Shown here piece after piece: positions 16,525 to 25,115 of a stretch of 64,000 bases of DNA (the stretch's first letter is position 1; each line of letters starts with the position of its first letter). The stretch comes from Anaerococcus senegalensis JC48. Lineage in GTDB: Bacteria; Bacillota; Clostridia; Tissierellales; Peptoniphilaceae. The stretch lies in the NCBI RefSeq assembly GCF_000321005.1, contig NZ_HE578907.1, forward strand, positions 548,110 through 612,109, in the 5' to 3' direction. A model generated the notes under the pieces. It was not told the origin of the DNA. It was given only the letters and a program-made list of their open reading frames with translations, and ran no database searches. Position numbers and translations under genes: made by a program.

Positions 16525-18214
16525 TTACAAGACTTTTATTCATAACAGTGGGGATAGTTTTTGACTTCCTGCTTATATCGATACTTTTCTTTTTTATGGT
16601 GTTAGATTTAATGTCAGACTTATCCATTTTTGTCATTTCTTCAAGTAAAGACAATTCTTCGGTATGATTAAACCTAACATCTATCGTTTTATCTTCAGAA
16701 ATAAAAATTTTATCAATGAGCATCACAACAGACAATCTATCTATTTCCGATAAATTTTTATACTTGTTAATGTCGATGATCCAACTCTTATTTTTGTCAA
16801 TCTTCTCCTTAGTATATTCCTGTTTTTTCAATCTATACTCGATACTTTCATCTAATTTAGTCAGTTTCTCTGTATAGTTTTTTCTAAAAAGTTGATATTC
16901 TTCTTTACTAATAACATCTTCTTTTAGGTCAAGGTATAGAGAAGATAAGAGTTCTTCTGTCATCGCTTTTTCTCGTTTTAGTATAGGAATTTGATTGTCT
17001 TTCAAATTTTTATCTATATCTATACGCTGAACTTTAGAATATAGATTTTCATTAAATTCAATGTAGGACTTCATTATTTTAGATACTGCTTTTATCAAGG
17101 TTTCTTCTTTTATGCTGTGTCTTGTACAAGATTTTTCCTTGTTATACTTTGAGCATATATAGAAAACCTCTTCTCTTTTTTTATACTTTACAGTCCTTCT
17201 AATCAAAGAACTTCCACATTCTTTACAAAAAAGCATTCCTGTAAAAATATCAATTTTGTCCTTTCCACGAGAATTATTCAAATCTCTTTTTAACATAGTA
17301 TTTGCAATAGTAAAAACTTCTTTACTTATAATTGCTTCATGGGTATTTTCTACTCTTATCCATTCTTCTTTCTCTTTTTCTATCTGCTTTTTATTTTTGT
17401 AACTTAAAGTAACACTCTTTCCTTGTAAGGTATTTCCAATATATACTTCATTTTCTATAATTCTATTTACTGTCTTTGCTGACCAATTTCCACCATTTAT
17501 ATTTTGAAATCCATTACACTTAAATCCTTGACTTTCTTTATATTTTCTTGGAGTTAAAACTCCTAAATGATTTAGTTCATCTGCAATTGCCTTTGAGGAA
17601 TATCCCAAGAGTTTCATATCAAATATATTTTTGATAATATCCGATATATCTTTATCAATCACTAACTTGTTTTTATTCTCCTCAGACTTTTTATAACCAT
17701 AAGGTGCAAAAGCACTGATAAAGTCTCCTTTTTCTCTTTTTATCTTCTGAGAGCTTTTTACCTTATTGGAAATATCTCGGCAATAACTGTCATTAATGAA
17801 ATTTTTTATAGGAAGTATAAGATGTGTATCGTTTATATCTGCACTTTTACTATCGTAATTGTCATTTACTGATATAAATCTTATACCATTTTCCGGAAAT
17901 ATTCTTTGAATATATTTTCCAGCTTCTATATAATCTCTTCCGAATCTTGATAAGTCCTTTACAATAATTGTATTGAACTTTCTATCATAGGCAGCCTTTA
18001 TCATTTCTTTAAAATTGGGACGATCAAAATTTGCACCTGAATATCCATCATCTACATACTCTTTTACTATTGGAATTTGATTTTTTCTTGCATAAGAGTT
18101 TATAATTTCTCTTTGATTGGATATAGAGTTACTTTCTGTTTTTTCGCCATCTTCTTTTGATAATCTTAAATACATAACTGCCAAATTTTCTTTTGCTAAA
18201 TTGTTTTTAAACAT
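16496..18214 (-). CDS. large serine recombinase 1
   Basis: Serine recombinase of 572 residues, first of the three-gene operon. The catalytic domain has YLRLSKEDGE (Ser19) and VKDLSRFGRDY. The recombinase domain is at FAPYGYKKSEE, followed by ADELNHLGVLTPRKY. A zinc ribbon reads FCKECGSSL ... YICSKYNKEKSC. The coiled coil lies near 390-470, and a C-terminal strand segment reads DKIFISEDKTIDVRF. AAAGGAGG precedes the ATG. The last 60 residues are basic and serine-rich and end in CCG. The three recombinases are only distantly alike, so the set is not a recent tandem duplication. Confidence 0.93.
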   Translation of the reverse strand: MFKNNLAKENLAVMYLRLSKEDGEKTESNSISNQREIINSYARKNQIPIVKEYVDDGYSGANFDRPNFKEMIKAAYDRKFNTIIVKDLSRFGRDYIEAGKYIQRIFPENGIRFISVNDNYDSKSADINDTHLILPIKNFINDSYCRDISNKVKSSQKIKREKGDFISAFAPYGYKKSEENKNKLVIDKDISDIIKNIFDMKLLGYSSKAIADELNHLGVLTPRKYKESQGFKCNGFQNINGGNWSAKTVNRIIENEVYIGNTLQGKSVTLSYKNKKQIEKEKEEWIRVENTHEAIISKEVFTIANTMLKRDLNNSRGKDKIDIFTGMLFCKECGSSLIRRTVKYKKREEVFYICSKYNKEKSCTRHSIKEETLIKAVSKIMKSYIEFNENLYSKVQRIDIDKNLKDNQIPILKREKAMTEELLSSLYLDLKEDVISKEEYQLFRKNYTEKLTKLDESIEYRLKKQEYTKEKIDKNKSWIIDINKYKNLSEIDRLSVVMLIDKIFISEDKTIDVRFNHTEELSLLEEMTKMDKSDIKSNTIKKKSIDISRKSKTIPTVMNKSLVSAESEVCCG

Positions 18215-18312
18215 AAAAAAGCCTCCTTTAATTCAATTTACATACAATAAATCGAACCAAGGTTAGGCTTCCACAAAAATATTATAACGCTCCTTATATT
18301 TTTTGTCAGCCC

Positions 18313-18480
18313 CTAATAGACAGAAAATTTTTCTTTGATGTATTCCTCTACTAAATTTTCTAAACTAAATCCATTTTCATTAAATTTAACTTCTATATTC
18401 CAACCATCAATTTGATTTATCATCTGTTTATCTTTTTTATCTGTTTTCATTTCTGTATTTATATTATGTTCATCACACAT
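18313..18480 (-). CDS. small conserved-type protein upstream of the recombinases
   Basis: A 55-codon gene starting MCDEHNINTEMKTDKK and ending FSLENLVEEYIKEKFSVY. AAGGAG lies eight bases before the ATG, and codon use matches its neighbours. It begins downstream of the sigma-like gene and ends about 100 bases before recombinase 1 in the same orientation. Charged and without membrane segments, it has the position of the small accessory proteins that often precede recombinase genes in such elements. A role in directing excision is possible but is only inference. I do not recognise a named family. Confidence 0.7.
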   Translation of the reverse strand: MCDEHNINTEMKTDKKDKQMINQIDGWNIEVKFNENGFSLENLVEEYIKEKFSVY

Positions 18481-18904
18481 AATACCTTCTCCTTATCTTC
18501 AATATTTTTAAGTTTTTTGACATTAACAGGCGTGTAGGTCACGACATTGGAATTTCACCACCGCCCCTTTTCAAGATGAGCCGGCAACAACTGTAGAAGT
18601 ATCATTATCCCCATTTGCTTCAACGCATCAGTTTCCTAGGCTGAATATATAATTTCTTTTTGTCGCTCGTTTTCTTTTATCCTTCTTTTAACTAGAGTAT
18701 TTATTTAAACCGAAATCCTTATCAGCAGAAAAGTTATGGCGAAGAAATTATAAAGCTCCACAAATGGTTAATGTCCTGTCTTGGTCTATTCAGTTGTCAA
18801 GGTTCAAATCTATATATAACGAGGTTTTAAAAGTCCCTCTATATATAAACCTTACTTTCAGGACAATTTTTAACACTTTTTTGAATATTTTTTTGAAATT
18901 TTTT
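18481..18904. other. intergenic leader region between sigma-like gene and recombinase operon
   Basis: More than 420 bases with no convincing gene. The part at about 18510-18640 is noticeably richer in G and C than the surroundings. On the minus strand it shows broken stretches of frame (for example EANGDNDTSTVVAGSS then a stop) but no start with a ribosome binding site. It may be the 5' leader and promoter of the recombinase operon, a decayed small gene or a structured RNA. Nothing here decides between these. Confidence 0.4.
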
Positions 18905-18943
18905 AAAAAATAGAGGACAGAGAGATTTTCCCCTGCCCTCTAT
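18905..18943 (-). terminator. intrinsic terminator after sigma-like gene
   Basis: On the minus strand ATAGAGGGCAG and CTGTCCTCTAT pair with one mismatch around a 12-base loop and are followed by TTTTTT. It lies six bases beyond the sigma-like stop codon, so the recombinase operon needs its own promoter. Confidence 0.85.
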
Positions 18944-18948
18944 TTGAT

Positions 18949-19356
18949 TTACCTATCCAAAAGTTTTCTCAGTTTCTCTAAAATCTTATTTCTTAATCTA
19001 CTGATTTTCATTGGATTTGTATCTTCTTTCTTTGCAACTTCTGTGAGAGTTTTATCCTCAAAATACAGTGATTTAATTAGGTTTCTCTCTTCGTCATTTA
19101 GACTGTCTAATGCACGATACAAATCTTCTATACGCATTTTGGTTTCAATGATTTTTTCAACATCAACTGTATTATCTGCAATATCTACAACACTTGTATT
19201 AAAATCTCCAAAATGAAATACACCATGCTTTATATCCAGTCGATTCAAATGAGCTTCATGATTAATCTCTTTTTTATATGCTCTATACACTTCATCAGGT
19301 ACATATATTTTTTTACCCTTAATATAAATGTATTTTTCTTTATCATTATCTGACAT
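18949..19356 (-). CDS. sigma-70 region 4-like regulatory protein of the element
   Basis: A 135-residue protein whose C-terminal half is a region-4 helix-turn-helix: LYRALDSLNDEERNLIKSLY, then EDKTLTEVAKKEDTNPMKIS and RLRNKILEKLRKLL. The N-terminal part (KYIYIKGKKIYVPDEVYRAY) is the opening found in small sigma-like regulators of Tn916/Tn1549-type elements. There is no region 2, so it is unlikely to act as a complete sigma factor and more likely tunes transcription of recombinase or transfer genes. AAGGAGG lies eight bases upstream of the ATG. A hairpin at 19401-19440 precedes it and a terminator follows. Confidence 0.85.
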   Translation of the reverse strand: MSDNDKEKYIYIKGKKIYVPDEVYRAYKKEINHEAHLNRLDIKHGVFHFGDFNTSVVDIADNTVDVEKIIETKMRIEDLYRALDSLNDEERNLIKSLYFEDKTLTEVAKKEDTNPMKISRLRNKILEKLRKLLDR

Positions 19357-19400
19357 CCTTTGGTCCTCCTTTTTTTACTCGTTTTTCGATTTTTGAGCAT

Positions 19401-19440
19401 AAAAAAGGAGGACTACGGCATTTAGGCATGTCGAGTCCTC
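19401..19440 (-). terminator. terminator or attenuator in the leader of the sigma-like gene
   Basis: On the minus strand GAGGACT and AGTCCTC (19434-19440 and 19408-19414) enclose a 19-base loop and are followed by C and six T. It stands about 45 bases upstream of the sigma-like ATG. It therefore either ends transcripts coming from the cargo region or attenuates the gene's own transcript. Confidence 0.65.
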
Positions 19441-19484
19441 TGAAAAATAGGAGTTTTAAAACTAAAAACTGTTTTCTGTTAAAC

Positions 19485-19559
19485 CTAAAAAGTTAACATA
19501 AACATGATATTAAAATAGATAGGTATTCTTATCGTGGTTTTATTTATAGTTTTATTCAT
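19485..19559 (-). CDS. possible 24-residue leader peptide
   Basis: A short frame, MNKTINKTTIRIPIYFNIMF and four more residues, with GGAGGT ten bases before its ATG. It lies 45 bases upstream of the hairpin at 19401-19440 and may be a leader peptide coupled to that attenuator, as seen before several genes of conjugative transposons. Its size alone cannot exclude chance. Confidence 0.3.
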   Translation of the reverse strand: MNKTINKTTIRIPIYFNIMFMLTF

Positions 19560-19615
19560 TGATATATCTACCTCCATCACATTTATATATATCACTAAAA
19601 GTAGATATATTTGCA

Positions 19616-20131
19616 TTAATTCTGCTTCATATCTAAAAATTCTACAGAAAGTGTTAATAGCTCTAGATTCTCATAAAATTTATTTCCTTCCAAGCATATG
19701 AACTTATCCAAGTTTTTCTTGTTAAAATAATCTATAAACCTTAGTTTTATTTGTTTATTCAATTTTGATTAGCTTCAGATTCAACTAAAAATATGGCATA
19801 TATAAACCTAAATTCATGACATTTGAACATATTATCTATAATTTTTTTCTAATGTTTGTATTAAAAACTCTATCTACCTCATTCAATGTCAATTCTAGAA
19901 AATTTATAAGACTAAATCTTTCAAAAATCAATTCAGATAAAATATAATTCTTATTTTTCAATAGTTATACAAACATCCTGCGCTTATTCCTGCTTGTTTA
20001 TATGTCTGTCTTTGTTGTCTATGCAAAACCTTTAGAAATAAATACTTCTACACTAGTTTCTTGTATTTGTAATTTTCTTTTATTAGCAGGTAATCTTTCA
20101 ATTTTCTTTACTGATATATTATTTTTCCCAT
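19616..20131 (-). pseudogene. TetR/AcrR-family repressor, inactivated by frameshifts
   Basis: Piecing frames together from an ATG at 20131 gives a TetR-type N-terminus: KKIERLPANKRKLQIQE, then TSVEVFISKGFA, then TTKTDI, then YKQAGISAGCLYNYFKNKNY, which is the classical helix-turn-helix. Helical stretches such as LNEVDRVFNTNIRKKL and KLRFIDYFNKKNLDKFI follow, ending at a stop near 19616. The total span (about 170 codons) is normal for the family, but at least three frameshifts and several in-frame stops break it, including a TAG right after KGFA. It stands just downstream of the MATE exporter gene in the same direction, where it would have been cotranscribed. Confidence 0.8.
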
Positions 20132-20155
20132 AAAAATATTATAAAAATCAAATCT

Positions 20156-21499
20156 TTAATTATTTACATTCATATTTGAAAGAGCCTTGGCTTGCATTAC
20201 TAAACCTACCATTATCATAGTAAAATCTACAACCGGTTCTGTCCACCAAACAGCCCCTGCTCCAAATATTCTTGGCAATATAAGTAAGGCTGGAACAAGT
20301 AGTATTAACTGTCTTAGCATTACAATCATTCCAGCTTTTTTTCCATCCCCTATCGCTTGGAAAAAAGTTATTGTCATAATCATAATTCCATAAAGAATAA
20401 ATACTGAATAGAATATTCTGAAATTATTAACTCCACTTGAAATTATATCCTGACTTACTTTAAATAAACCAAGTAACTGTTTTGAAAATACTTGTGCTGG
20501 TAACCAAAAAATTGCTGCAAGTACTGTTCCTCCTATAGAAAATATCTTCATAGTTTCCTTTACTCTATCGTATTGTTTTGCTCCAAAGTTTGTACCAATA
20601 ATCGGCTGTAACCCCTGACTCATTCCCCAAATTGGTATAAATGAAAATCCATAAAATCTCAAAGTTGCTGACATTAATATTGCATTTGGATCTCCTCCAT
20701 ATCTAAAAGCTTGTCTATAAAGCAATGTTTGCTGAACCATGAAAAATACTTGCATGATCATAGCTGATACTCCTACTCCAAACATTTCCTTTGATATATC
20801 TTTTTCTTTTTTTATTTTCCCTATTTTTACATTTTCACTTTTATTCTTAAAATAATAAAGAGTAATAACAGCTTGAATTATTTGTGCTGTTACAGTTGCT
20901 ATAGCTGCTCCCTCAATGGCATAATCACCCATTAATTTCATTAGTATTGGATCAAGAACTATATTGATAAAGGCACCTAGTCCCATGATACTCATTGCTC
21001 TTTTCATAAGCCCTTCACCACGCATAACCATATTGGCTGACTGGGTAAAGTTTACAAAAATTGAGCCTAGAAATATTATTCTTAAATATCTTATACCTAA
21101 TGCCTTTATTTCTCCTGTTGCTCCAATTAAATCTAAAAAATATGGTCCTAGAAGTATTCCTCCTATTGTTATAATCGTTGAAAAAAAGATAACCCAATAG
21201 ATAAGATTTCCCATAAGTTTGTCTATAGTATCTTTATCACCTTTTCCCATGGCTCTTGATAAAATCGATGCCGAACCTATCCCTATAAGCGTTGCAATCC
21301 CATTATTAAAAAATGTAAGTGGCATGGCTATTGAACAAGCTGCCATGGCATTTTCCCCTATTATCTGTCCTGCAAATATTCCATCCATAAGTGGATATAG
21401 GCCTATAACTACCATCCCAATTACTGCTGGTATAGATAATTGAAACATTAAAGACAATGGCTTCTTGGTCAACAACTGTTCTTTCATGTTTTGTTTCAT
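20156..21499 (-). CDS. MATE-family efflux transporter, probable metallophore exporter
   Basis: Membrane antiporter of about 447 residues with the two-bundle MATE plan: PAVIGMVVIGLYPLMDGIFAG in helix 1, twelve predicted helices, the inter-bundle loop near 225-240 and the second-bundle repeat GMSQGLQPIIGTNFGAK. Family members export small organic molecules using a sodium or proton gradient. The ATG at 21499 follows GAGGGG, and the gene starts 12 bases after the stop of the YbtQ-like gene, so it is third in the ABC-ABC-MATE operon. Export of the apo-metallophore is inferred from this context. A multidrug role cannot be excluded. Confidence 0.85.
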   Translation of the reverse strand: MKQNMKEQLLTKKPLSLMFQLSIPAVIGMVVIGLYPLMDGIFAGQIIGENAMAACSIAMPLTFFNNGIATLIGIGSASILSRAMGKGDKDTIDKLMGNLIYWVIFFSTIITIGGILLGPYFLDLIGATGEIKALGIRYLRIIFLGSIFVNFTQSANMVMRGEGLMKRAMSIMGLGAFINIVLDPILMKLMGDYAIEGAAIATVTAQIIQAVITLYYFKNKSENVKIGKIKKEKDISKEMFGVGVSAMIMQVFFMVQQTLLYRQAFRYGGDPNAILMSATLRFYGFSFIPIWGMSQGLQPIIGTNFGAKQYDRVKETMKIFSIGGTVLAAIFWLPAQVFSKQLLGLFKVSQDIISSGVNNFRIFYSVFILYGIMIMTITFFQAIGDGKKAGMIVMLRQLILLVPALLILPRIFGAGAVWWTEPVVDFTMIMVGLVMQAKALSNMNVNN

Positions 21500-21510
21500 T
21501 TTTAATCCCC

Positions 21511-23229
21511 TCAATATATAAATTCTTCTGCTAATTTCGTTTTTTCTAATAAATTGTTATACAATTTTGATTCTTCTATCAGTTCTTTGTGATTGCCTTG
21601 GCTTTCCACATGTCCATTTTCTATGACTATGATTTTATCTACATTTTCAATAGATTTTAATCTATGGGAAATAATAATAACTGTTTTATCCTTTATTAAT
21701 TTATTCAAACTTTCTTGAATTTTCTTTTCATTGTCCACATCAAGACTTGCTGATATTTCATCTAATATAAGAATTGGTGCATCCTTTAAAAAAGCTCTTG
21801 CAATAGAAAGCCTTTGTCTTTCACCACCAGAAAGCTCTGACCCATTTTCCCCTATAACTGTATCTAATCCATTAGGAAGTTTATTAATAAAATCCATACA
21901 ATTTGCAAGGGTAGCTGCCTTGATAACTTCTTCATCGCTGGCATCTTTTTTACCTATACGAATATTTTCTAATATAGATGAGTTAAATAAAGTAACATCT
22001 TGAAAAACAATAGATATTTTCTTAAATAAAGAATCTGTGGAAATGTTTTTTATATCCTTTCCATCTATTAAAATTTGACCTTTATCATAATCATATAATC
22101 TTGATATTAATCTTAATATACTTGTCTTTCCAGAGCCAGAAGCTCCAACTAGAGCCGTTACCTCTCCCTGTTTCGCAGTAAAGCTAATGTCCTTTAAAAC
22201 CTGATTATCATCATAAGAAAAAGCTACATTTTTAAAGACTATATCAAACATATTCAGTTCTACATCTTTACCCTCTTGAATTTTTGTTTCCTTAATCTCC
22301 CTAATCCTTTCAACACTTGGATCTATAGAGAACACTTCTAATAATCCTTCTTTTGATAAATCGAAAATATCTTTTATCTTTATGGCAGCCATTAAATAAC
22401 CTAAGAGATATAAAATGTCAATCTCCCCAGATAGAATAAGGCTAATACCAACATAACTAACTACTGCTATACTTACGAAAGAAAACATAGTAGATAAACC
22501 TAATGTTATAATAGAACTCTCTTCCACTTTTAAATGTATTTTTTCACTTTCATCCATCTGTTTATAAAGTGATGTCTTCACTTCATCAGATAAGTTGAAA
22601 CTATTTATTTCTTGTTGAAGTTCAATAGTTTCTTGGAATTTTTCTGAGTTTTCTCTAAGTACCTTGTGATATTTCTCGTTTCCTTTTACCTGCGACTTTT
22701 TAGCAATAGGTATTAGTATAAAACTTAAAATAGTTGGGATCATTACTGCTAGCCCCATCTTAAAATTGCCTATCATTAGCATAATTCCAATTAGTGGGAA
22801 AAATAAGACCATTCCTCCTACTTTAGGTATTGAATGACTCATAGCATGTTCTACTTTTTCCACATCAGCCATAATCGTTTGAGATATATCTGATAAATTA
22901 TGTTTTGAAAAGTAGGATAGGGGAAGTTTTGATAGAGTTTCAGCAATATCTATTCTTAAATTAGCACTCTCTTCATAAGTTGTAGTATAAAGATCATCAT
23001 ATTCTTTGGCTAACAAAACATACATTATTACTAATGTAACAACAGAAACGCCAAAATATAAATAAGGGCTTTTAACATTTTTCAAAAGAAGCTGATCTGT
23101 TAACATCATTAAAATAAAGGCAGGAACCATATTAATACAGTAGACCAAGAAACTTGATATAGTAGATTTAGTAAGAGCTTTAGCCCCTTTATCAGTCAGA
23201 CAAAAGCGTTTTTTATAAAATTTCCTCAT
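21511..23229 (-). CDS. ABC half-transporter, YbtQ/Irp7-like (metallophore uptake)
   Basis: Half-transporter of 572 residues: six-helix exporter-type membrane domain (about 20-310) and nucleotide-binding domain (about 330-572) with Walker A GASGSGKTS, signature LSGGERQR, Walker B ILILDEISASLD and H-loop ISHRLKS. It pairs with the gene just upstream (overlap 23213-23229). In yersiniabactin systems such exporter-fold pairs (YbtP/YbtQ) bring the ferric complex in. The same job is inferred here from the adjoining AraC regulator and biosynthesis genes. The ATG at 23229 has GGAGGG, while the longer in-frame opening has no site. A truncated close relative lies at 11565-12186. Confidence 0.88.
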   Translation of the reverse strand: MRKFYKKRFCLTDKGAKALTKSTISSFLVYCINMVPAFILMMLTDQLLLKNVKSPYLYFGVSVVTLVIMYVLLAKEYDDLYTTTYEESANLRIDIAETLSKLPLSYFSKHNLSDISQTIMADVEKVEHAMSHSIPKVGGMVLFFPLIGIMLMIGNFKMGLAVMIPTILSFILIPIAKKSQVKGNEKYHKVLRENSEKFQETIELQQEINSFNLSDEVKTSLYKQMDESEKIHLKVEESSIITLGLSTMFSFVSIAVVSYVGISLILSGEIDILYLLGYLMAAIKIKDIFDLSKEGLLEVFSIDPSVERIREIKETKIQEGKDVELNMFDIVFKNVAFSYDDNQVLKDISFTAKQGEVTALVGASGSGKTSILRLISRLYDYDKGQILIDGKDIKNISTDSLFKKISIVFQDVTLFNSSILENIRIGKKDASDEEVIKAATLANCMDFINKLPNGLDTVIGENGSELSGGERQRLSIARAFLKDAPILILDEISASLDVDNEKKIQESLNKLIKDKTVIIISHRLKSIENVDKIIVIENGHVESQGNHKELIEESKLYNNLLEKTKLAEEFIY

Positions 23230-24967
23230 CTTTAACCCTCCATTGATTTGCACTATCATAAAGCTCTAATAATTCCTTATATTTTCCACCTTTTGAAATA
23301 AGTTCTTGATCACTGCCTCTTTCAATTATTTCTCCATTCTCTAAAACTAAAATTTCATCAACAGAACGAATACTACTCATCCTATGGGCAATCATAATAA
23401 CTGTTTTATCTTTCATAAGGTTTTTAAAGGCCTTTTGAAGTTCATACTCATTGTCTGGATCAATAGAAGCACTAGCTTCATCCATAATTACAATTTTAGA
23501 TTTTTTGAGCAAGGCTCTTGCAATAGCAATTCTCTGTTTTTCTCCTCCTGATAAATAGACTCCTTTTGAGCCAATCATGGTATTCTCCCTTTCAGGAAAC
23601 TTATTTAAAATAACATTACAACCTGCAAGTTCCATGGCCTTCATTACTTCTTCCCTACTTGCCTTTCTATTAGCAAGAGCAACATTTTCGTAAATAGATT
23701 TCTTAAAAAGTTTGCTATCCTGAAAAACAAAAGAAATTGTATTTATTAGAGCATCTTTACTATAAGATTCTAAGGGTCTCTCTCCAATCTTTATACTACC
23801 ACTATCTACTTTGTAAAAACCAGATAATAGCTTTACAATAGTCGATTTACCTGACCCTGAATGACCCACCAAAGCATATTTTTTTCCCTCTTGTAATTTA
23901 AATGATAAGTTTTCTAATACTTTATTTCCATTGTAGCCGAATGTTACATTATCAAACTCTATATTATAATTTTTGAAATCACTATTCTCTCCATAAGACA
24001 ATTTATCTTCACTCATTTTTTTATATAAATCTTCCAAAGTATCTACAGCATACCTAGCATTAAAAATATTCATGTTAGCCCATATGATTTTCATAAATGA
24101 AACCATCATTACCCCACTTAAAAATAAAATCATGAATAGTTCAACAACAAGCAAATTAGCATTATTTACTTTATTTATAGTAAAAACTAATGGAATAGAT
24201 AAAATTGCAATAATGCCAAAAAATATCCACTGATATAAAACATAAGGTTTTTTAGAACTAATAGAGTAATCAAGAGCATACTTAGAGTAATCCTTAATCG
24301 CCTTATAAAGATTTTTAAAAGACGCTACAGTAGCTCCAAATATTTTAACAACCTGCATTCCTCTAACATATTCTACTGTTTCACCACTTAAAGCTTCTAG
24401 AGAATCCTGATAAAGTTTCATAAACTCTCCTCCACCCATCATGTTTTTTAAGATAGTAGCACCCACTATTGTTAATATGAGAATAACTATTCCCACTCTA
24501 CTACTAATAGAAAAGGCAAGTATTAAAGATAAGACTGGAATTAAAAAAGCTTGTGAATTATCTGGTATCATATGTGCTACTGCCGTATGAGTTTTAGCTG
24601 CATTATCATCAATAGTTTTTCTTATAATTCCAGATGGATTTAAGTCATAAAAACGAAAACTTGCTCCTGTAAGTCCATCTATCCCTTTCTTTCTCAAATT
24701 AGTTTCTAAACGAAATCCGAGCTTATGGGAAAATAAACCTGATAGTAAATATACCAAAGCTCCCAACGTCAAACACAAAACAGTTTGAATAGACATTGCT
24801 TTAGCAACTAATAAATCCTCCTCAACAATTGAACTTCTTAAAAATTTATACAACAATGAATATCCGTACACCATCAGAAACGCAGATAGTACTGATAAGA
24901 AAACTGCTATATATCCATTATGTTTTCCCTCAGGCACATAGGAAAAAAGCCTTTTGTAAATTTTCAT
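23213..24967 (-). CDS. ABC half-transporter, YbtP/Irp6-like (metallophore uptake)
   Basis: Half-transporter of 584 residues, first gene of the ABC-ABC-MATE operon. The membrane domain (about 15-310) is followed by the ATPase domain: Walker A GHSGSGKST, signature LSGGEKQR, Walker B IVIMDEASASID, H-loop IAHRMSS. GGGGG precedes the ATG. It is divergent from the AraC gene across a 148-bp region holding a perfect inverted repeat. The partner is the overlapping downstream gene. The substrate is assigned by similarity of gene set to ybtP/ybtQ and equibactin transport genes, not by any substrate-determining residue I can read. Confidence 0.88.
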   Translation of the reverse strand: MKIYKRLFSYVPEGKHNGYIAVFLSVLSAFLMVYGYSLLYKFLRSSIVEEDLLVAKAMSIQTVLCLTLGALVYLLSGLFSHKLGFRLETNLRKKGIDGLTGASFRFYDLNPSGIIRKTIDDNAAKTHTAVAHMIPDNSQAFLIPVLSLILAFSISSRVGIVILILTIVGATILKNMMGGGEFMKLYQDSLEALSGETVEYVRGMQVVKIFGATVASFKNLYKAIKDYSKYALDYSISSKKPYVLYQWIFFGIIAILSIPLVFTINKVNNANLLVVELFMILFLSGVMMVSFMKIIWANMNIFNARYAVDTLEDLYKKMSEDKLSYGENSDFKNYNIEFDNVTFGYNGNKVLENLSFKLQEGKKYALVGHSGSGKSTIVKLLSGFYKVDSGSIKIGERPLESYSKDALINTISFVFQDSKLFKKSIYENVALANRKASREEVMKAMELAGCNVILNKFPERENTMIGSKGVYLSGGEKQRIAIARALLKKSKIVIMDEASASIDPDNEYELQKAFKNLMKDKTVIMIAHRMSSIRSVDEILVLENGEIIERGSDQELISKGGKYKELLELYDSANQWRVKDEEIL

Positions 24968-25040
24968 ATTTACCCCCTTAATAATATTTTGATAAATTTC
25001 AAATAAAAAATACGAATTACTTGATAACTTTTATCATAAA

Positions 25041-25076
25041 TATATTGTAAAATATTTTCGTTTGTTTTACAATATA
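25041..25076. promoter_or_regulatory. 12-bp perfect inverted repeat, probable operator of AraC regulator
   Basis: TATATTGTAAAA (25041-25052) and its exact reverse complement TTTTACAATATA (25065-25076) flank a 12-base spacer in the divergent region between the ABC operon (start 24967) and the AraC gene (start 25116). Centre-to-centre spacing of about two helical turns suits a dimeric regulator. The binder is probably the AraC protein itself. A shorter repeat TGATAA-N3-TTATCA at 25022-25036 lies beside it. Confidence 0.6.
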
Positions 25077-25115
25077 TATAGGTTTATATGTCTAAACGTG
25101 TTATTGGAGGTTTGT

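Noticed and set aside
21015-21197. Short leftward frame within the MATE gene
   Set aside because: It is a frame-shifted shadow of the MATE coding sequence.
25022-25036. TGATAA-N3-TTATCA as a Fur box
   Set aside because: Only 6-bp arms in very AT-rich DNA, and the regulator present is DtxR-type, not Fur. Kept only as a note beside the stronger 12-bp repeat.
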